Origin: Candidatus Dormiibacterota bacterium
GTDB lineage: Bacteria; Chloroflexota; Dormibacteria; CF-121
DNA: 64,000 bases
Assembly (NCBI GenBank): GCA_035544955.1
Contig: DASZZN010000049.1
Span: 1 to 64,000, forward strand
Direction: 5' to 3'
Program-made: the position numbers and the translations under genes
The notes under the pieces: generated by a model
Databases searched by the model: none
Told to the model about the DNA's origin: nothing
Seen by the model: the letters and a program-made list of their open reading frames with translations, nothing else
In this document: positions 48,432 to 57,541 of the stretch, piece by piece
Numbering within the stretch: the stretch's first letter is position 1
Layout of the letters: each line of letters begins with the position of its first letter

Positions 48432-49742
48432 ATGTTGAAGAGGAAGCCCCGTGCCCGACGCGGCCGAGCCCCCGGTGGCCTGCGCCCGTACGTGCGCTGG
48501 TTGTTGCGTTCGCGACTGCCCCGGTTGGCGTTTCTCACCGCACTGGGTCCCGGGCTGATTAGCGGGTTCGCCGACAACGACGCCGGTGGCATCACGACCT
48601 ATTCGGTCGTCGGCGCCCAATTCGGCTATGACTTGATGTGGGTCGTCCTTGCCAGCATGATCGCGCTCGGGATCACGCAGGAGGTCGGGGCCCGGCTCGG
48701 GCTCGCCACCGGGCAAGGGTTCGGGGGCTTGATCCGCCAGCAATATGGCATCCGGCGCGCGGCATTCGCGATCGGGGTCATGCTCCTGGCGAACCTGGGT
48801 GACACCGTAGCCGAGTTCGCCGGCATTGGCGCCGCGCTCGCGATCTTCGGCGTGCCCATCGCGGTGAGCTCCGCGCTTGCTGCGCTGCTCATCATTTTCC
48901 TTCTGTCCCGTGCGAACTTCCGTCGTATCCAGTTTGTCTTTCTGGCGGTCGGCATCGGCACCTCACTCGCGTATGCGCTTTCGGCGATCCTCGCCCATCC
49001 CGACTGGGGTGCGGCGCTCTCATACACCGTCGTGCCACATGGTTCGGTGACCACCTTGTACCTGGTCGCGGTCATGGGGACGGTGGGCACCACGATCACC
49101 CCGTGGGGCCAGGCGTTCATCCAGTCCTATGCCGCGGACAAACACCTTGGGCCGAAGGATCTCGCCGCATCGCGAATCGACGTTGGGGCGGGTGCCTTCC
49201 TCACCAACCTGGTCGCGGGCTTCATCGTGGTCGCCTGTGCCGCGACCCTCTGGTCGCATGGGCAGACGACCATCGCGAGCGCCGCCGACGCCGCGCGCGC
49301 CCTCGGCCCGCTGGCGGGGCATTCCGCGGAGCTGCTCTTCGCGCTGGGGCTCCTCACCGCCTCTCTCCTGGGTCTGGGAACGGTTCCTCTGACGAGCGCC
49401 TACGCGGTGACGGAAGCGTTTGGTTGGGAAAAGGGTCTCGACCGGAGCTGGCGCCAGGCGCCGGCCTTTTACGGCTTGCTGGCCTTCTTCGTCGGATTCT
49501 CGGCGCTCTTCGTCCTGATCCCCGGCCTGCCGCTGATCGCCGTCATGTACCTCAGCCAGGTGTTCGACGGATTGCTCTTGCCCTTCATCCTGGTCTTTGT
49601 CATGTTGATGAGCCGGGACCGCCGGCTGTTGGGCCGGCTGCGCAGCAGTCTCCCGCTCTACGTGGCCGGCTGGGTCGTGACCGGTCTGATCACGCTGCTA
49701 TCCGTCGCGCTGGTGGTCAGCCAGCTGATCGGCACGCACTAA
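48432..49742 (+). CDS. NRAMP-like divalent metal transporter (atypical metal-site motifs)
   Basis: The 436-aa protein has about eleven membrane helices with NRAMP features: LGPGLISGFADNDAGGITTY and ITQEVGARLGLATGQGFGGL, then LLANLGDTVAEFAGIGAALA. The helix-1 motif reads DNDAGG rather than the classic DPGN. The helix-6 segment reads TTITPWGQ where transition-metal NRAMPs have a Met-Pro-His motif. Loss of the Met ligand suggests it carries another ion, perhaps Mg2+ as in the NRMT branch (inference). Confidence 0.85.
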   Translation: MLKRKPRARRGRAPGGLRPYVRWLLRSRLPRLAFLTALGPGLISGFADNDAGGITTYSVVGAQFGYDLMWVVLASMIALGITQEVGARLGLATGQGFGGLIRQQYGIRRAAFAIGVMLLANLGDTVAEFAGIGAALAIFGVPIAVSSALAALLIIFLLSRANFRRIQFVFLAVGIGTSLAYALSAILAHPDWGAALSYTVVPHGSVTTLYLVAVMGTVGTTITPWGQAFIQSYAADKHLGPKDLAASRIDVGAGAFLTNLVAGFIVVACAATLWSHGQTTIASAADAARALGPLAGHSAELLFALGLLTASLLGLGTVPLTSAYAVTEAFGWEKGLDRSWRQAPAFYGLLAFFVGFSALFVLIPGLPLIAVMYLSQVFDGLLLPFILVFVMLMSRDRRLLGRLRSSLPLYVAGWVVTGLITLLSVALVVSQLIGTH

Positions 49743-49828
49743 GTCAACCGGCGTTTGCTGGTTTTCGGGTCCTGACTGCCATTTTGCATTCTCTACGCTT
49801 GGGCGGCGTCGTACCTGAGGCTCGTGCT

Positions 49829-51343
49829 GTGAAACCGAGACTCCGTGCGCCAGGCGTCCCACTCTTTGTTCGTATCGCCGCCGGTTACGGGCTGATTCTG
49901 CTCGTGATGCTCGCCATCGCCGCGCTGACTCTCGTCCGCTTGCGCGACACCGCGGCGGTCACGGATCGCCTGAGCCGGGAGGATGTCCCCGAGTTGCAAC
50001 TCATCGACGATCTCAGGGTGCAGATCCTCAACGAGCAAATCGCCCTGACTCGCTTCGAGGGGTCGGTGGACACCGTGCCGCGCGGCAGGGAAGATCTGCT
50101 TCAACCCTACTTCCGAGCCCATGACCAAATCTTTGGCGACCTGGCCGCACTGGCTCAGTTCGAAAAAGACCCCGGTATTGCAGCGCTGATTCCGACCATC
50201 ACCCGGCTCCGCACGCAGATTCAATCCGTAGAAGCGGAATCAAGCCGGGAGATCGCCACGCTTCGGTCAGGACTGCCTCTTGGCGCCGAAGGTGACGCGG
50301 AGATTGTCCTGGTCGACTCGGCGCGATCGACGGCGGCCAGCATTGCTGACGACATCGGTTTGGACATTCGGATATCAGCGGTTGACGCCCAGAAATCCGC
50401 GTCCGATTCGACGCGGCTCGTCATCATGGCCTCGTTGATCGGTATCGGCGCCGCATTGGCGGTGGCCATCGCAGTGACGCTCGGCATCTCCGCGCCCTTG
50501 CGACGGCTGCGCGCCTCCGCCGATCGGATTGCGGCTGGTGAGATGGTCGAGCCGGGGCTCACGCATCGGCGCGATGAAATCGGCAGCCTCTCACGCGCGA
50601 TGACGACGATGGTACGGTCGCTCAACCAACAGGCTTCTGAGCTGAAACGCTCCAACGCCGATCTCGAGCAATTCGCCTATGTCGCGTCGCACGACTTGCA
50701 GGAGCCGCTGCGGATGGTGAGCGGGTTCACGGGCCTCCTCAAGCGCCGCTACGGCGGCAAGCTGGACGCCGATGCGGACGAGTACATCGAATTTGCGGTG
50801 AGCGGCGCCAACCGGATGCAATCGCTGATCAATGATCTGCTTTCCTACTCCCGGGTCGGCCGCGAGGAGGTTGCAGCCAAAGCGGTCGACACGCAGGTCG
50901 CCCTCGATCAAGCGCTGGCCAATCTCCAGACAGCGATCGATGACCGCTCTGCCATGGTGTCATGCGGTCAGCTGCCAACGGTCTGGGCGAACCACGGCAT
51001 GCTGGTTCGCCTGTTCCAGAACTTGATCAGCAACGCCCTGAAGTTCTGTAAAGCCGAGCGGCCGATCGTTCGTATCCAGGCAGAAGCGCGTGGCGGGGAT
51101 TGGGTCTTTTCGGTGGCGGACAACGGGATCGGCATCGATCCGCAATACAAGGACCGCATCTTCTTGATCTTTCAGCGACTGCACAAACAGAGTGAGTATC
51201 CAGGCACCGGAATCGGCCTGGCGGTATGTAAGCGGATCGTAGAGCGGAACGGGGGTCGCATCTGGTTGGAGTCCGAACCGGGCAAGGGCACGACCTTCTT
51301 CTTCACGTTGCCCGCCACAGGAGGTCAGCAAATTGCAGCATGA
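49829..51343 (+). CDS. Membrane sensor histidine kinase with HAMP domain
   Basis: The 504-aa protein has an N-terminal membrane helix (IAAGYGLILLVMLAIAALTL), a periplasmic helical domain of about 160 residues, a second helix and HAMP (SAPLRRLRASADRIAAGEMV). HisKA is of the phytochrome-like type (FAYVASHDLQEPLRMVSGFT). The HATPase has NLISNALKFCKAERP, DNGIGID and GTGIGLAVCKRIVERNGG. The GTG start suits the family. Its stop overlaps a receiver gene, so the two form a two-component pair. Confidence 0.92.
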   Translation: MKPRLRAPGVPLFVRIAAGYGLILLVMLAIAALTLVRLRDTAAVTDRLSREDVPELQLIDDLRVQILNEQIALTRFEGSVDTVPRGREDLLQPYFRAHDQIFGDLAALAQFEKDPGIAALIPTITRLRTQIQSVEAESSREIATLRSGLPLGAEGDAEIVLVDSARSTAASIADDIGLDIRISAVDAQKSASDSTRLVIMASLIGIGAALAVAIAVTLGISAPLRRLRASADRIAAGEMVEPGLTHRRDEIGSLSRAMTTMVRSLNQQASELKRSNADLEQFAYVASHDLQEPLRMVSGFTGLLKRRYGGKLDADADEYIEFAVSGANRMQSLINDLLSYSRVGREEVAAKAVDTQVALDQALANLQTAIDDRSAMVSCGQLPTVWANHGMLVRLFQNLISNALKFCKAERPIVRIQAEARGGDWVFSVADNGIGIDPQYKDRIFLIFQRLHKQSEYPGTGIGLAVCKRIVERNGGRIWLESEPGKGTTFFFTLPATGGQQIAA

Positions 51344-51780
51344 GTGACATTCACGAACTCGTCCAGATTCTGCTCGTCGAGGACAACCCTGGTGACGTGC
51401 GGCTGACGCGTGAGGCGCTCAAGGAGGCGAAGTTCCGTAACAAGGTCGAGGTGGTGGGTGACGGGGTCGAGGCGCTCGCGTACCTCCGTCGTCAGGGCCA
51501 GTACAGCGGCGCGATGCGGCCGCACCTGATCATGCTGGACCTGAATTTGCCGCGGATGGACGGTCGGGAGGTGCTGGCCGCCATCAAGAAGGATGAGGAT
51601 CTCCGGCGCATTCCTGTGGTGGTGCTGAGCTCGTCCGAGGCCGAAAGCGATATCGCGCGCGCCTATGAGCTACATGCCAATGCCTACGTGACGAAACCGG
51701 TCGACATCGACCATTTCCTGCAGGTGGTCAAGGCTATTGAGGAGTTCTGGGTGGAAATCGTCAAGCTGCCCTCGGAGTGA
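51340..51780 (+). CDS. Single-domain response regulator (Rcp1-like)
   Basis: The 146-aa receiver domain contains ILLVEDNPGDVRLTREALKE and phospho-Asp in HLIMLDLNLPRMDGREVLAA. SSSEAESDIARAYELHANAY then VTKPVD includes the conserved Lys. The 'DLNLPRMDG' form is typical of receivers paired with phytochrome-like kinases. It overlaps the kinase by 4 bases and precedes a receiver-GGDEF gene by 6 bases. Confidence 0.95.
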   Translation: MSDIHELVQILLVEDNPGDVRLTREALKEAKFRNKVEVVGDGVEALAYLRRQGQYSGAMRPHLIMLDLNLPRMDGREVLAAIKKDEDLRRIPVVVLSSSEAESDIARAYELHANAYVTKPVDIDHFLQVVKAIEEFWVEIVKLPSE

Positions 51781-51786
51781 GCTGAC

Positions 51787-52683
51787 GTGGTAGTCGAGCG
51801 AACCCGTGTCCTTCTGGTCGAAGACAACCCGGGTGACGCTCGCCTGGTACGCGAAGCATTGAACGAGGCGCTCCCCGGCCAGTTCATGGTCCAGGTGGCT
51901 GAATCGTTGAAACAAGCGCTGGAGACGCTGCGCACCGCAGCCGACGAGGTGGATGTCGTCTTGCTGGATCTCTCCCTGCCCGACAGCCAGGGCCTCGAAA
52001 CGTACCGCGCTGTCCATGCCCTGTCTCCAGCCTGCCCGATCCTGGTGCTATCGGGACTAAACGACGAATCGATCGCGCTCAAGGCCGTCAATGAGGGAGC
52101 CCAGGATTTCCTCCGCAAAGCGCGGGTGGATGGTGAGGTGCTACCCCGCGCCATTCGTTACGCGATCGAACGGCACCGAATGCTGGAGCAAGTCCGTCAA
52201 CTGGCCATCGCCGACGAGCTCACCGGGCTCCCGAACCGCCGAGGCTTCATGTTGCTCGCCGAGTACCAGCGCAGCCTGGCAGAGCGAAAGGGAACGTCGC
52301 TTTGCTTGATCTTCCTCGATATTGACCGCTTTAAGCGCATCAACGATCAGTTTGGCCACGAGGAGGGTGACAAGGCGCTCAGGGAGCTGGCCGGGCTTTT
52401 GCTACGGACCTTCCGGCGATCTGACGTGGTCGCGCGTCTGGGCGGTGACGAGTTCATCGTCCTGATGGCCGACACCAACAGCGACGGTTTGCGGACCGTC
52501 CTTGACCGCGTAGAAAAAAACATCAAGGCGTTCAACCAGGAGGCACAATTTTCATGGCAGCTCTCGATCAGCGTGGGGGTGGCCAGGTCAGACCCGGCGC
52601 ATCCCGTGACACTCGAGGCGTTGATGGCGTCGGCCGACCAGGCGATGTACCGGGAAAAAGAGGCGTCGAGGTTGGCATCATGA
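51787..52683 (+). CDS. Response regulator with GGDEF domain (diguanylate cyclase)
   Basis: The 298-aa protein starts with a receiver (VLLVEDNPGDARLVREALNE, VVLLDLSLPDSQGLETYRAV) and continues with a GGDEF domain (DELTGLPNRRGFMLLAEYQR, DIDRFKRINDQFGHEEGDKA, RLGGDEFIVLMAD). The GGDEF site is intact, so it probably makes c-di-GMP when phosphorylated. An I-site RxxD is not obvious. It belongs to the operon kinase, receiver, receiver-GGDEF, binding protein, and overlaps the last gene as ATGA. Confidence 0.93.
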   Translation: MVVERTRVLLVEDNPGDARLVREALNEALPGQFMVQVAESLKQALETLRTAADEVDVVLLDLSLPDSQGLETYRAVHALSPACPILVLSGLNDESIALKAVNEGAQDFLRKARVDGEVLPRAIRYAIERHRMLEQVRQLAIADELTGLPNRRGFMLLAEYQRSLAERKGTSLCLIFLDIDRFKRINDQFGHEEGDKALRELAGLLLRTFRRSDVVARLGGDEFIVLMADTNSDGLRTVLDRVEKNIKAFNQEAQFSWQLSISVGVARSDPAHPVTLEALMASADQAMYREKEASRLAS

Positions 52684-53954
52684 GGCGGCTGGCCGTCCTG
52701 ATGATCGTGATGGCGCTGGCGGCCAGCGCCTGCGGCGGCAGCGGCGCGGCCACGCCGCGGACGATGACCGGAACGCTTACGATTGCCGCCTTCAACCCCT
52801 TTTCTGGTCCCGATGCGAGCTTCGGCCCGGAGGAGTTCGCTGGCTGCTATCCGGCGATCCAGCTCATTAATCGGGCCGGCGGCGTTCTGGGTCATCCGCT
52901 GGAATGCCTGAATGTCGACACGCACGGCGACCCGGTCGCAGGCGAGCTCGCGCTGCGGAACCTGCTCGCCTCGACCCCGAACCTCGTGGCCATCCTCGGC
53001 CCCAGCTCTGATGAATCCGTGCCCACCGTCCCATTGATCGATGCCGCGCACATTCCGATGTTCCTCGACGCGGGGCAGCGACTCTACGACCGGACCAGCT
53101 ATCAATACCTCTGGCGACTCACGGCCTCCGACGATGGGGCTGGTTATGCACTGGCGATCTGGGCTTACAAGCAGGGTTATCGGCGCGGTGCCACACTCTT
53201 TGGAAACGACACCGACCAGACGACCGTGCCGACCTTGTTGAAAGGGTTCCGGCAACTCGGCGGCACCATCGTGATCAACGAGCCGTTGGTGGAAGGCAAA
53301 ACGTCGTATGCCGGCGAGGTCGCCGCCGTGATCCAGGCCCGCCCCGACGTGATTTTCACGGAGATCGACCCACCGAGTGCAGCCGCCTTTCTTTCGGAGT
53401 TCGTCAAGCGGCAGCCGGCGATCCCGATCGTTGGCACGCAGGCCACCGCCCAACCGGATTGGCTCCAGGCGGTGTCCCGCTCGATCGGCGCCCATACGCT
53501 GGCGAGCACCTACGCCGGTGTTCAGCCGTACGCGGCGCCGCAGGGCCGGCCGTGGGAGATCTTCAACGACGCCTTACTGGCCGCGGGCCCGGCAGTGCCG
53601 AACCCGGGACAGTGGAGCAGCGATCCATACGCGATCGCGAATTATGACGCGGTGACAATCGCCGCCCTCGCCATGGTCGAGGCGGGAACGACCGATCCGC
53701 GCTTTTACAACCGCTTCATCAAAACCGTGACGGATGCCGGGGCGAACGCGGTGGTCGTGCACTCGTTCGACGAGGGGATCACGGCCCTGGCCGGTAAGCA
53801 CCCCATCCAGTACGTCGGGCCGTCAGGACCGATTGTGTTCGATCCATGGCACAACGTCGCCGGTGGATTCTCGGTCGTGAGTTACGACCCCAGCGGTGAG
53901 ACCAAGCTGATCGGTGTCGTCGATGCCGCGGCTCTCGGCAAGCTGAGCGGTTAG
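52680..53954 (+). CDS. Branched-chain amino-acid-type periplasmic binding lipoprotein
   Basis: The 424-aa protein has a lipoprotein signal (LMIVMALAASACGGSG) and a type I periplasmic-binding fold: FNPFSGPDASFGPEEFAGCY, PAIQLINRAGGVLGHPLECL, then LVAILGPSSDESVPTVPLID. It resembles LivJ/AmiC-type receptors. No permease or ATPase genes follow, and it is coupled to a GGDEF regulator by ATGA. It may therefore sense a ligand for the two-component system instead of transporting it (inference). Confidence 0.85.
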   Translation: MRRLAVLMIVMALAASACGGSGAATPRTMTGTLTIAAFNPFSGPDASFGPEEFAGCYPAIQLINRAGGVLGHPLECLNVDTHGDPVAGELALRNLLASTPNLVAILGPSSDESVPTVPLIDAAHIPMFLDAGQRLYDRTSYQYLWRLTASDDGAGYALAIWAYKQGYRRGATLFGNDTDQTTVPTLLKGFRQLGGTIVINEPLVEGKTSYAGEVAAVIQARPDVIFTEIDPPSAAAFLSEFVKRQPAIPIVGTQATAQPDWLQAVSRSIGAHTLASTYAGVQPYAAPQGRPWEIFNDALLAAGPAVPNPGQWSSDPYAIANYDAVTIAALAMVEAGTTDPRFYNRFIKTVTDAGANAVVVHSFDEGITALAGKHPIQYVGPSGPIVFDPWHNVAGGFSVVSYDPSGETKLIGVVDAAALGKLSG

Positions 53955-53968
53955 TCCTTAGGCGGACG

Positions 53969-54427
53969 TTACTTCAACGACGTGAGATGGTCGACCGACA
54001 GGCGGCCCGGGCCGGTGAGGCAGAGGCTGAACGCCACGGTGCCGAGTAGCAATGGAAACTCGTAGCCGCCCTGTCCGTAGAAGCCGTTTTTCCAGTGCGC
54101 CTTGTAGGTGGCGACGCCCATGTTGAACGCGACCGCCAGCGCAACGGTCCGGGTGAAAAGGCCAGTGGCCAGCGCGATGCCGCCGGCAAGCTCGGTCAGA
54201 CCGGAGGCGGTGGCGGCGACCTTCGGATTCGGGACACCCATCTTTTCGAGGGCCACCGCAAACCCGGGCCCGCTGCGCTCGACGGCGGCCGGGTAGTTGG
54301 GTCCCATCGCCTTGACCAGCACTGGGTGCGCCCGCTTTCCTGGGCCGCCGAACAGCTTCGGATAGCCGTGTGCCGCGAGGGTGACGCCCGCGACGATCCG
54401 GAGCAGCAGCAGGCCAAGGTCTTGCAT
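53969..54427 (-). CDS. DoxX-family membrane protein
   Basis: The 152-aa protein has four membrane helices with DoxX features: GLLLLRIVAGVTLAAHGYPK, LTELAGGIALATGLFTRTVA and YKAHWKNGFYGQGGYEFPLL. Family members include a subunit of a thiosulphate:quinone oxidoreductase and proteins linked to redox stress. It faces the end of the binding-protein gene. The start at 54427 removes a non-conserved leader. Confidence 0.85.
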   Translation of the reverse strand: MQDLGLLLLRIVAGVTLAAHGYPKLFGGPGKRAHPVLVKAMGPNYPAAVERSGPGFAVALEKMGVPNPKVAATASGLTELAGGIALATGLFTRTVALAVAFNMGVATYKAHWKNGFYGQGGYEFPLLLGTVAFSLCLTGPGRLSVDHLTSLK

Positions 54428-54513
54428 CAGTGGCGCCCTGATGTGAGGGTAGCCCAGACTCAGGACGGCATGCTGGGCCGCAATCAAAAGTCGGGCTATG
54501 TCAGCATGAGCCG

Positions 54514-55509
54514 ATGAGCGATTCGGCCGGCCGCCGCCTGATGGTGAGCACCGTCGACTACCACACCGCCGGCGAACCCTTTCGCATCGTCAGCGGTGGT
54601 GTCCCGTCGCTGCGCGGACGCACTATCCTCGAGAAGCGGCGCTATGCTCTCGACCACCTCGATGAGATCCGCCAGCTTCTCGTCTTCGAGCCACGCGGTC
54701 ACGCGGACATGTACGGCGGTTTTGTCACAGAGCCAGAAGACGAGGGCGCTCAGCTTGGGGTGGTCTTCTTCCATAACGCGGGGTACAGCACGGCCTGCGG
54801 CCACGGCACGATCGCGCTGGTGACCTGGGCGATCGACGCGGCCATGGTCCCCGCCGTTGGTCCATCGGTCGACGTCGTGGTGGACGTGCCCTCCGGTCGC
54901 CTGAAAACGGTTGCCACCATGCACGATGGACGCGTTCGCTCGGTGCGATTCCAAAACGTCCCGAGCTTTGTGCTGTTCGACGCAGTGACCGTGTCCACTG
55001 GCGGGCGAATGATCGAGGTTGCGGTCGCCTACGGCGGCGCATTTTACGCCATCGTTCCGGCGGACTGCTTCGAGTTGCCCATCGAGGCGGCGTTCGTCCC
55101 GCGCTTCATCGACCTCGGCCGCCAGATCAAGGCCGCCATCGAGGCCGAAAGGGACATCGTCCATCCACTCGAACCGCAGCTCGCCGGGATTTATGGTGTG
55201 ATGTTCACAGCAAAAAACCGAAACGTAACCGTGTTCGCGAACGGCGAGGTCGATCGCTCCCCATGTGGCAGCGGGACCTCGGCACGGCTCGCCCTTCTCG
55301 ATCGGCGCGGCGAGCTGGCCCGCGGGGCGACGTTGATGCACGAGAGCGTGATCGGCGGCCGCTTCGCGTCACGAGTGGTGGGGGAAACGCGGGTCGCCGA
55401 TTACCCGGCGCTGATCACCGAGGTCGAGGGGAGCGCGCACCTGACCGGCTATCACCAGTTCGTGCTCGAGGCGGACGACCCGATCGGCCTTGGGTTCCTG
55501 ATCCGTTAG
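54514..55509 (+). CDS. Proline racemase-family enzyme (proline racemase or 4-hydroxyproline epimerase)
   Basis: The 331-aa enzyme has both catalytic Cys of the racemase/epimerase type: one in NAGYSTACGHGTIALVTWAI and one in DRSPCGSGTSARLALL. Dehydratases of the family have Thr at the second place, so racemization or epimerization is more likely. The start VSTVDYHTAGEPFRIVSGGV matches the family. It diverges from the DoxX gene. Substrate choice between proline and hydroxyproline cannot be settled from sequence. Confidence 0.88.
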   Translation: MSDSAGRRLMVSTVDYHTAGEPFRIVSGGVPSLRGRTILEKRRYALDHLDEIRQLLVFEPRGHADMYGGFVTEPEDEGAQLGVVFFHNAGYSTACGHGTIALVTWAIDAAMVPAVGPSVDVVVDVPSGRLKTVATMHDGRVRSVRFQNVPSFVLFDAVTVSTGGRMIEVAVAYGGAFYAIVPADCFELPIEAAFVPRFIDLGRQIKAAIEAERDIVHPLEPQLAGIYGVMFTAKNRNVTVFANGEVDRSPCGSGTSARLALLDRRGELARGATLMHESVIGGRFASRVVGETRVADYPALITEVEGSAHLTGYHQFVLEADDPIGLGFLIR

Positions 55510-56102
55510 CGCACCGCGATGATGATCCGCACCGCATCGACGATGAACTGCACGGCGATCGCCGCGAGGAGCAAGCCCAGCACCCGGGTCAGGAGCTGAA
55601 TCAGCGCGGGATGCACTAGGCGTGCGATCCGGGCCGCGAGCATGAGGCCGACGGCCACCACCACGACCGTGGCGAGGATGCCGAGGATCACGCCTAGCCT
55701 TCCGGGCCCGTCCTCGTACCGCCTCGTCAGAACCATCACCGCGGCGATCGCTCCCGGGCCGGCGAGCAGCGGCGTCGCCAGCGGGACCAGCGCGATGTTC
55801 GCGGTTTCCGGTTGCTCCATCTCGTCGCCGCGCAACATCTGCAGGGCGACGAGCAGTAAGAGCAGGCCGCCCGCAATCGTGAGGCTCTCCACCGAGACGT
55901 GCAGGTAATCGAGGATGAGCCGGCCGAAGAGCGCGAAGACCACCACCACGCCGCCGGCGGCCCCCGCGGCGACGAGCGCGGCGCGCCGGCGCGCGTTCGG
56001 GGTGTGCCCCGCCGTCAGGCTGATGAAAATCGGGGCGCTGCCCAACGGATCCATGATGACGACAAGCGTGATGAACGCCTCGGCGAACGCCTGCCAATTC
56101 AT
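55506..56102 (-). CDS. MarC-family integral membrane protein
   Basis: The 198-aa protein has six membrane helices and family motifs: FAEAFITLVVIMDPLGSAPI, LTIAGGLLLLLVALQMLRGD and ALVPLATPLLAGPGAIAAVM. MarC proteins were once linked to drug resistance, but their real role is unknown. The 3' end overlaps the convergent racemase-like gene by 4 bases. Confidence 0.9.
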   Translation of the reverse strand: MNWQAFAEAFITLVVIMDPLGSAPIFISLTAGHTPNARRRAALVAAGAAGGVVVVFALFGRLILDYLHVSVESLTIAGGLLLLLVALQMLRGDEMEQPETANIALVPLATPLLAGPGAIAAVMVLTRRYEDGPGRLGVILGILATVVVVAVGLMLAARIARLVHPALIQLLTRVLGLLLAAIAVQFIVDAVRIIIAVR

Positions 56103-56142
56103 GCCGACAGCCTAACGTCCCGCGGGATTAGCATGAGAACGA

Positions 56143-56520
56143 ATGGCGAAAACGTCAGAAGACCTTATCTGGAAACTGACGGAAAGCGACGAGGTCCAGA
56201 TCGACACCCGGCGCGATGCCAAATCGCCGCTTCATCGCACCACCATCTGGATCGTGCCGACGGAATACGGGGTCTACGTACGCTCCTACAAAGGCAAAAA
56301 GGGTCACTGGTACCAGGAGGCCCTCGCCAACCCGTCGGTCACAGTCCGAGTCGGGCGGCGGAGGGTGACCGCGCGCACTGAGCTGGAGAACAACCCGCTC
56401 GTCATCCGCGCCGTGAGTGCCGGATTCCGTAAGAAGTACGGTGAGCGCTGGCCGGATGAAACCAAGGACATGCTCAAGCGCTCGATTCTCCCGACGACGC
56501 TGCGACTGACACCGGTCTAA
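56143..56520 (+). CDS. DUF2255 family protein (split-barrel, PPOX-like)
   Basis: The 125-aa protein reads DEVQIDTRRDAKSPLHRTTI, WIVPTEYGVYVRSYKGKKGH and WYQEALANPSVTVRVGRR, then RKKYGERWPDETKDMLKRSI. This resembles DUF2255 and related deazaflavin-dependent nitroreductase-like proteins, which lack a clear catalytic residue. A GCGGG sequence precedes the start, but no good Shine-Dalgarno is visible. The function is unknown. It converges with DUF5996. Confidence 0.75.
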   Translation: MAKTSEDLIWKLTESDEVQIDTRRDAKSPLHRTTIWIVPTEYGVYVRSYKGKKGHWYQEALANPSVTVRVGRRRVTARTELENNPLVIRAVSAGFRKKYGERWPDETKDMLKRSILPTTLRLTPV

Positions 56521-56534
56521 GCGCCGGTCAGCAG

Positions 56535-57458
56535 TTACCGCGAGTCGTAGGAGACCAGTAGAGCGGGATCCCAGCGCTGGCGGGTTGCCCCCGCCACGAA
56601 GGTGGACTCGGCAAAATCGAGGATCGCCTGGCGCGGATCGGGGCTGCGGCGAACGGCGTCATAGGAAAGGATGAACTCGCCAAACGCCGGCCTCCAGCCT
56701 GCCTCCGCCGGACGCAGCGCCGCATTCTCGATGCCGTCGGGTTTCGGGTAGGCGTAGGCGAAAAAGGCGGGCTCCCGCAGCGTCGCATTGCCCGGCCAGA
56801 ACCCAACGCAGCACTGTTCGGCATCGCCACCCACGCGCCGGATGATGCCCCAGTCTTTGGAAGGCTGAACGGGCCGGCCGGAATAGCGTGCTACCGCAAG
56901 ATCGAACGTGCCCCACCAGAAGGAAACCGCGCTGGTCCGTCCTAAAAACCGGCCCCGGTGCTCTTTGAGGACCAGGTCGATGCGCGCCAGCAGCCGCCCG
57001 AAGCGGTGGGCCCACTCCGGGTCGTACGTCGCGTGAACCGTGTCCTCGGGAAACGGGATCGGATTGTCAACTTCGGATGGCATGATGGTGATCGCGGGGT
57101 CGATGCCCAGGGTGTGGAGGCGCCCGATCAGCTCCTGATAGAAGTCGGCGACCGGCCGTGCGTCCAGCGCGACCCGCTCGAGGCGACCATCGTTGGTGGC
57201 AACGATCACGTCATGATTGATGAGGTCAACATCGATCGCGAAGCCGGTCCGGCCGCTCCACATGGGTGACGTCGTCAGCCCGCGTGCGGTGAGATAGAGG
57301 GGCACGTTGGCCCACTGCGGCCCGCGTTGCGTCATGGCGAGACGGACCTTGCCGATGATCTGCAGCTTCATATGCAGCGTGTCCATGGTCGGCCGCCAAA
57401 CGTCGTAGGGCAGCTCAGGCCATTCGGCAAGCTGACGGACCGCGCCGGTGCTGATCAC
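56535..57458 (-). CDS. DUF5996 family protein
   Basis: The 307-aa protein contains WPELPYDVWRPTMDTLHMKL, QIIGKVRLAMTQRGPQWANV and PLYLTARGLTTSPM, then SFWWGTFDLAVARYSGRPVQ. This is the DUF5996 pattern found in many soil bacteria, with conserved Trp and His residues and no known activity. It has no signal or membrane segment. It stands alone on the minus strand. Confidence 0.85.
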   Translation of the reverse strand: MISTGAVRQLAEWPELPYDVWRPTMDTLHMKLQIIGKVRLAMTQRGPQWANVPLYLTARGLTTSPMWSGRTGFAIDVDLINHDVIVATNDGRLERVALDARPVADFYQELIGRLHTLGIDPAITIMPSEVDNPIPFPEDTVHATYDPEWAHRFGRLLARIDLVLKEHRGRFLGRTSAVSFWWGTFDLAVARYSGRPVQPSKDWGIIRRVGGDAEQCCVGFWPGNATLREPAFFAYAYPKPDGIENAALRPAEAGWRPAFGEFILSYDAVRRSPDPRQAILDFAESTFVAGATRQRWDPALLVSYDSR

Positions 57459-57482
57459 CCATCCATCCTAGCCAGTGCGCAC

Positions 57483-57514
57483 AAAAAGAGTCCCGGCCAA
57501 ATCGGCCGGGACTC
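57483..57514 (-). terminator. Rho-independent terminator (minus strand) of the small membrane-protein gene
   Basis: A perfect 11-bp stem GAGTCCCGGCC/GGCCGGGACTC with a five-base loop is followed on the minus strand by TTTTTG. It stands 28 bases after the stop of the gene at 57542-57784. Confidence 0.85.
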
Positions 57515-57541
57515 GGGGAAGGGGAGGGAGCGCCTGGTCAG

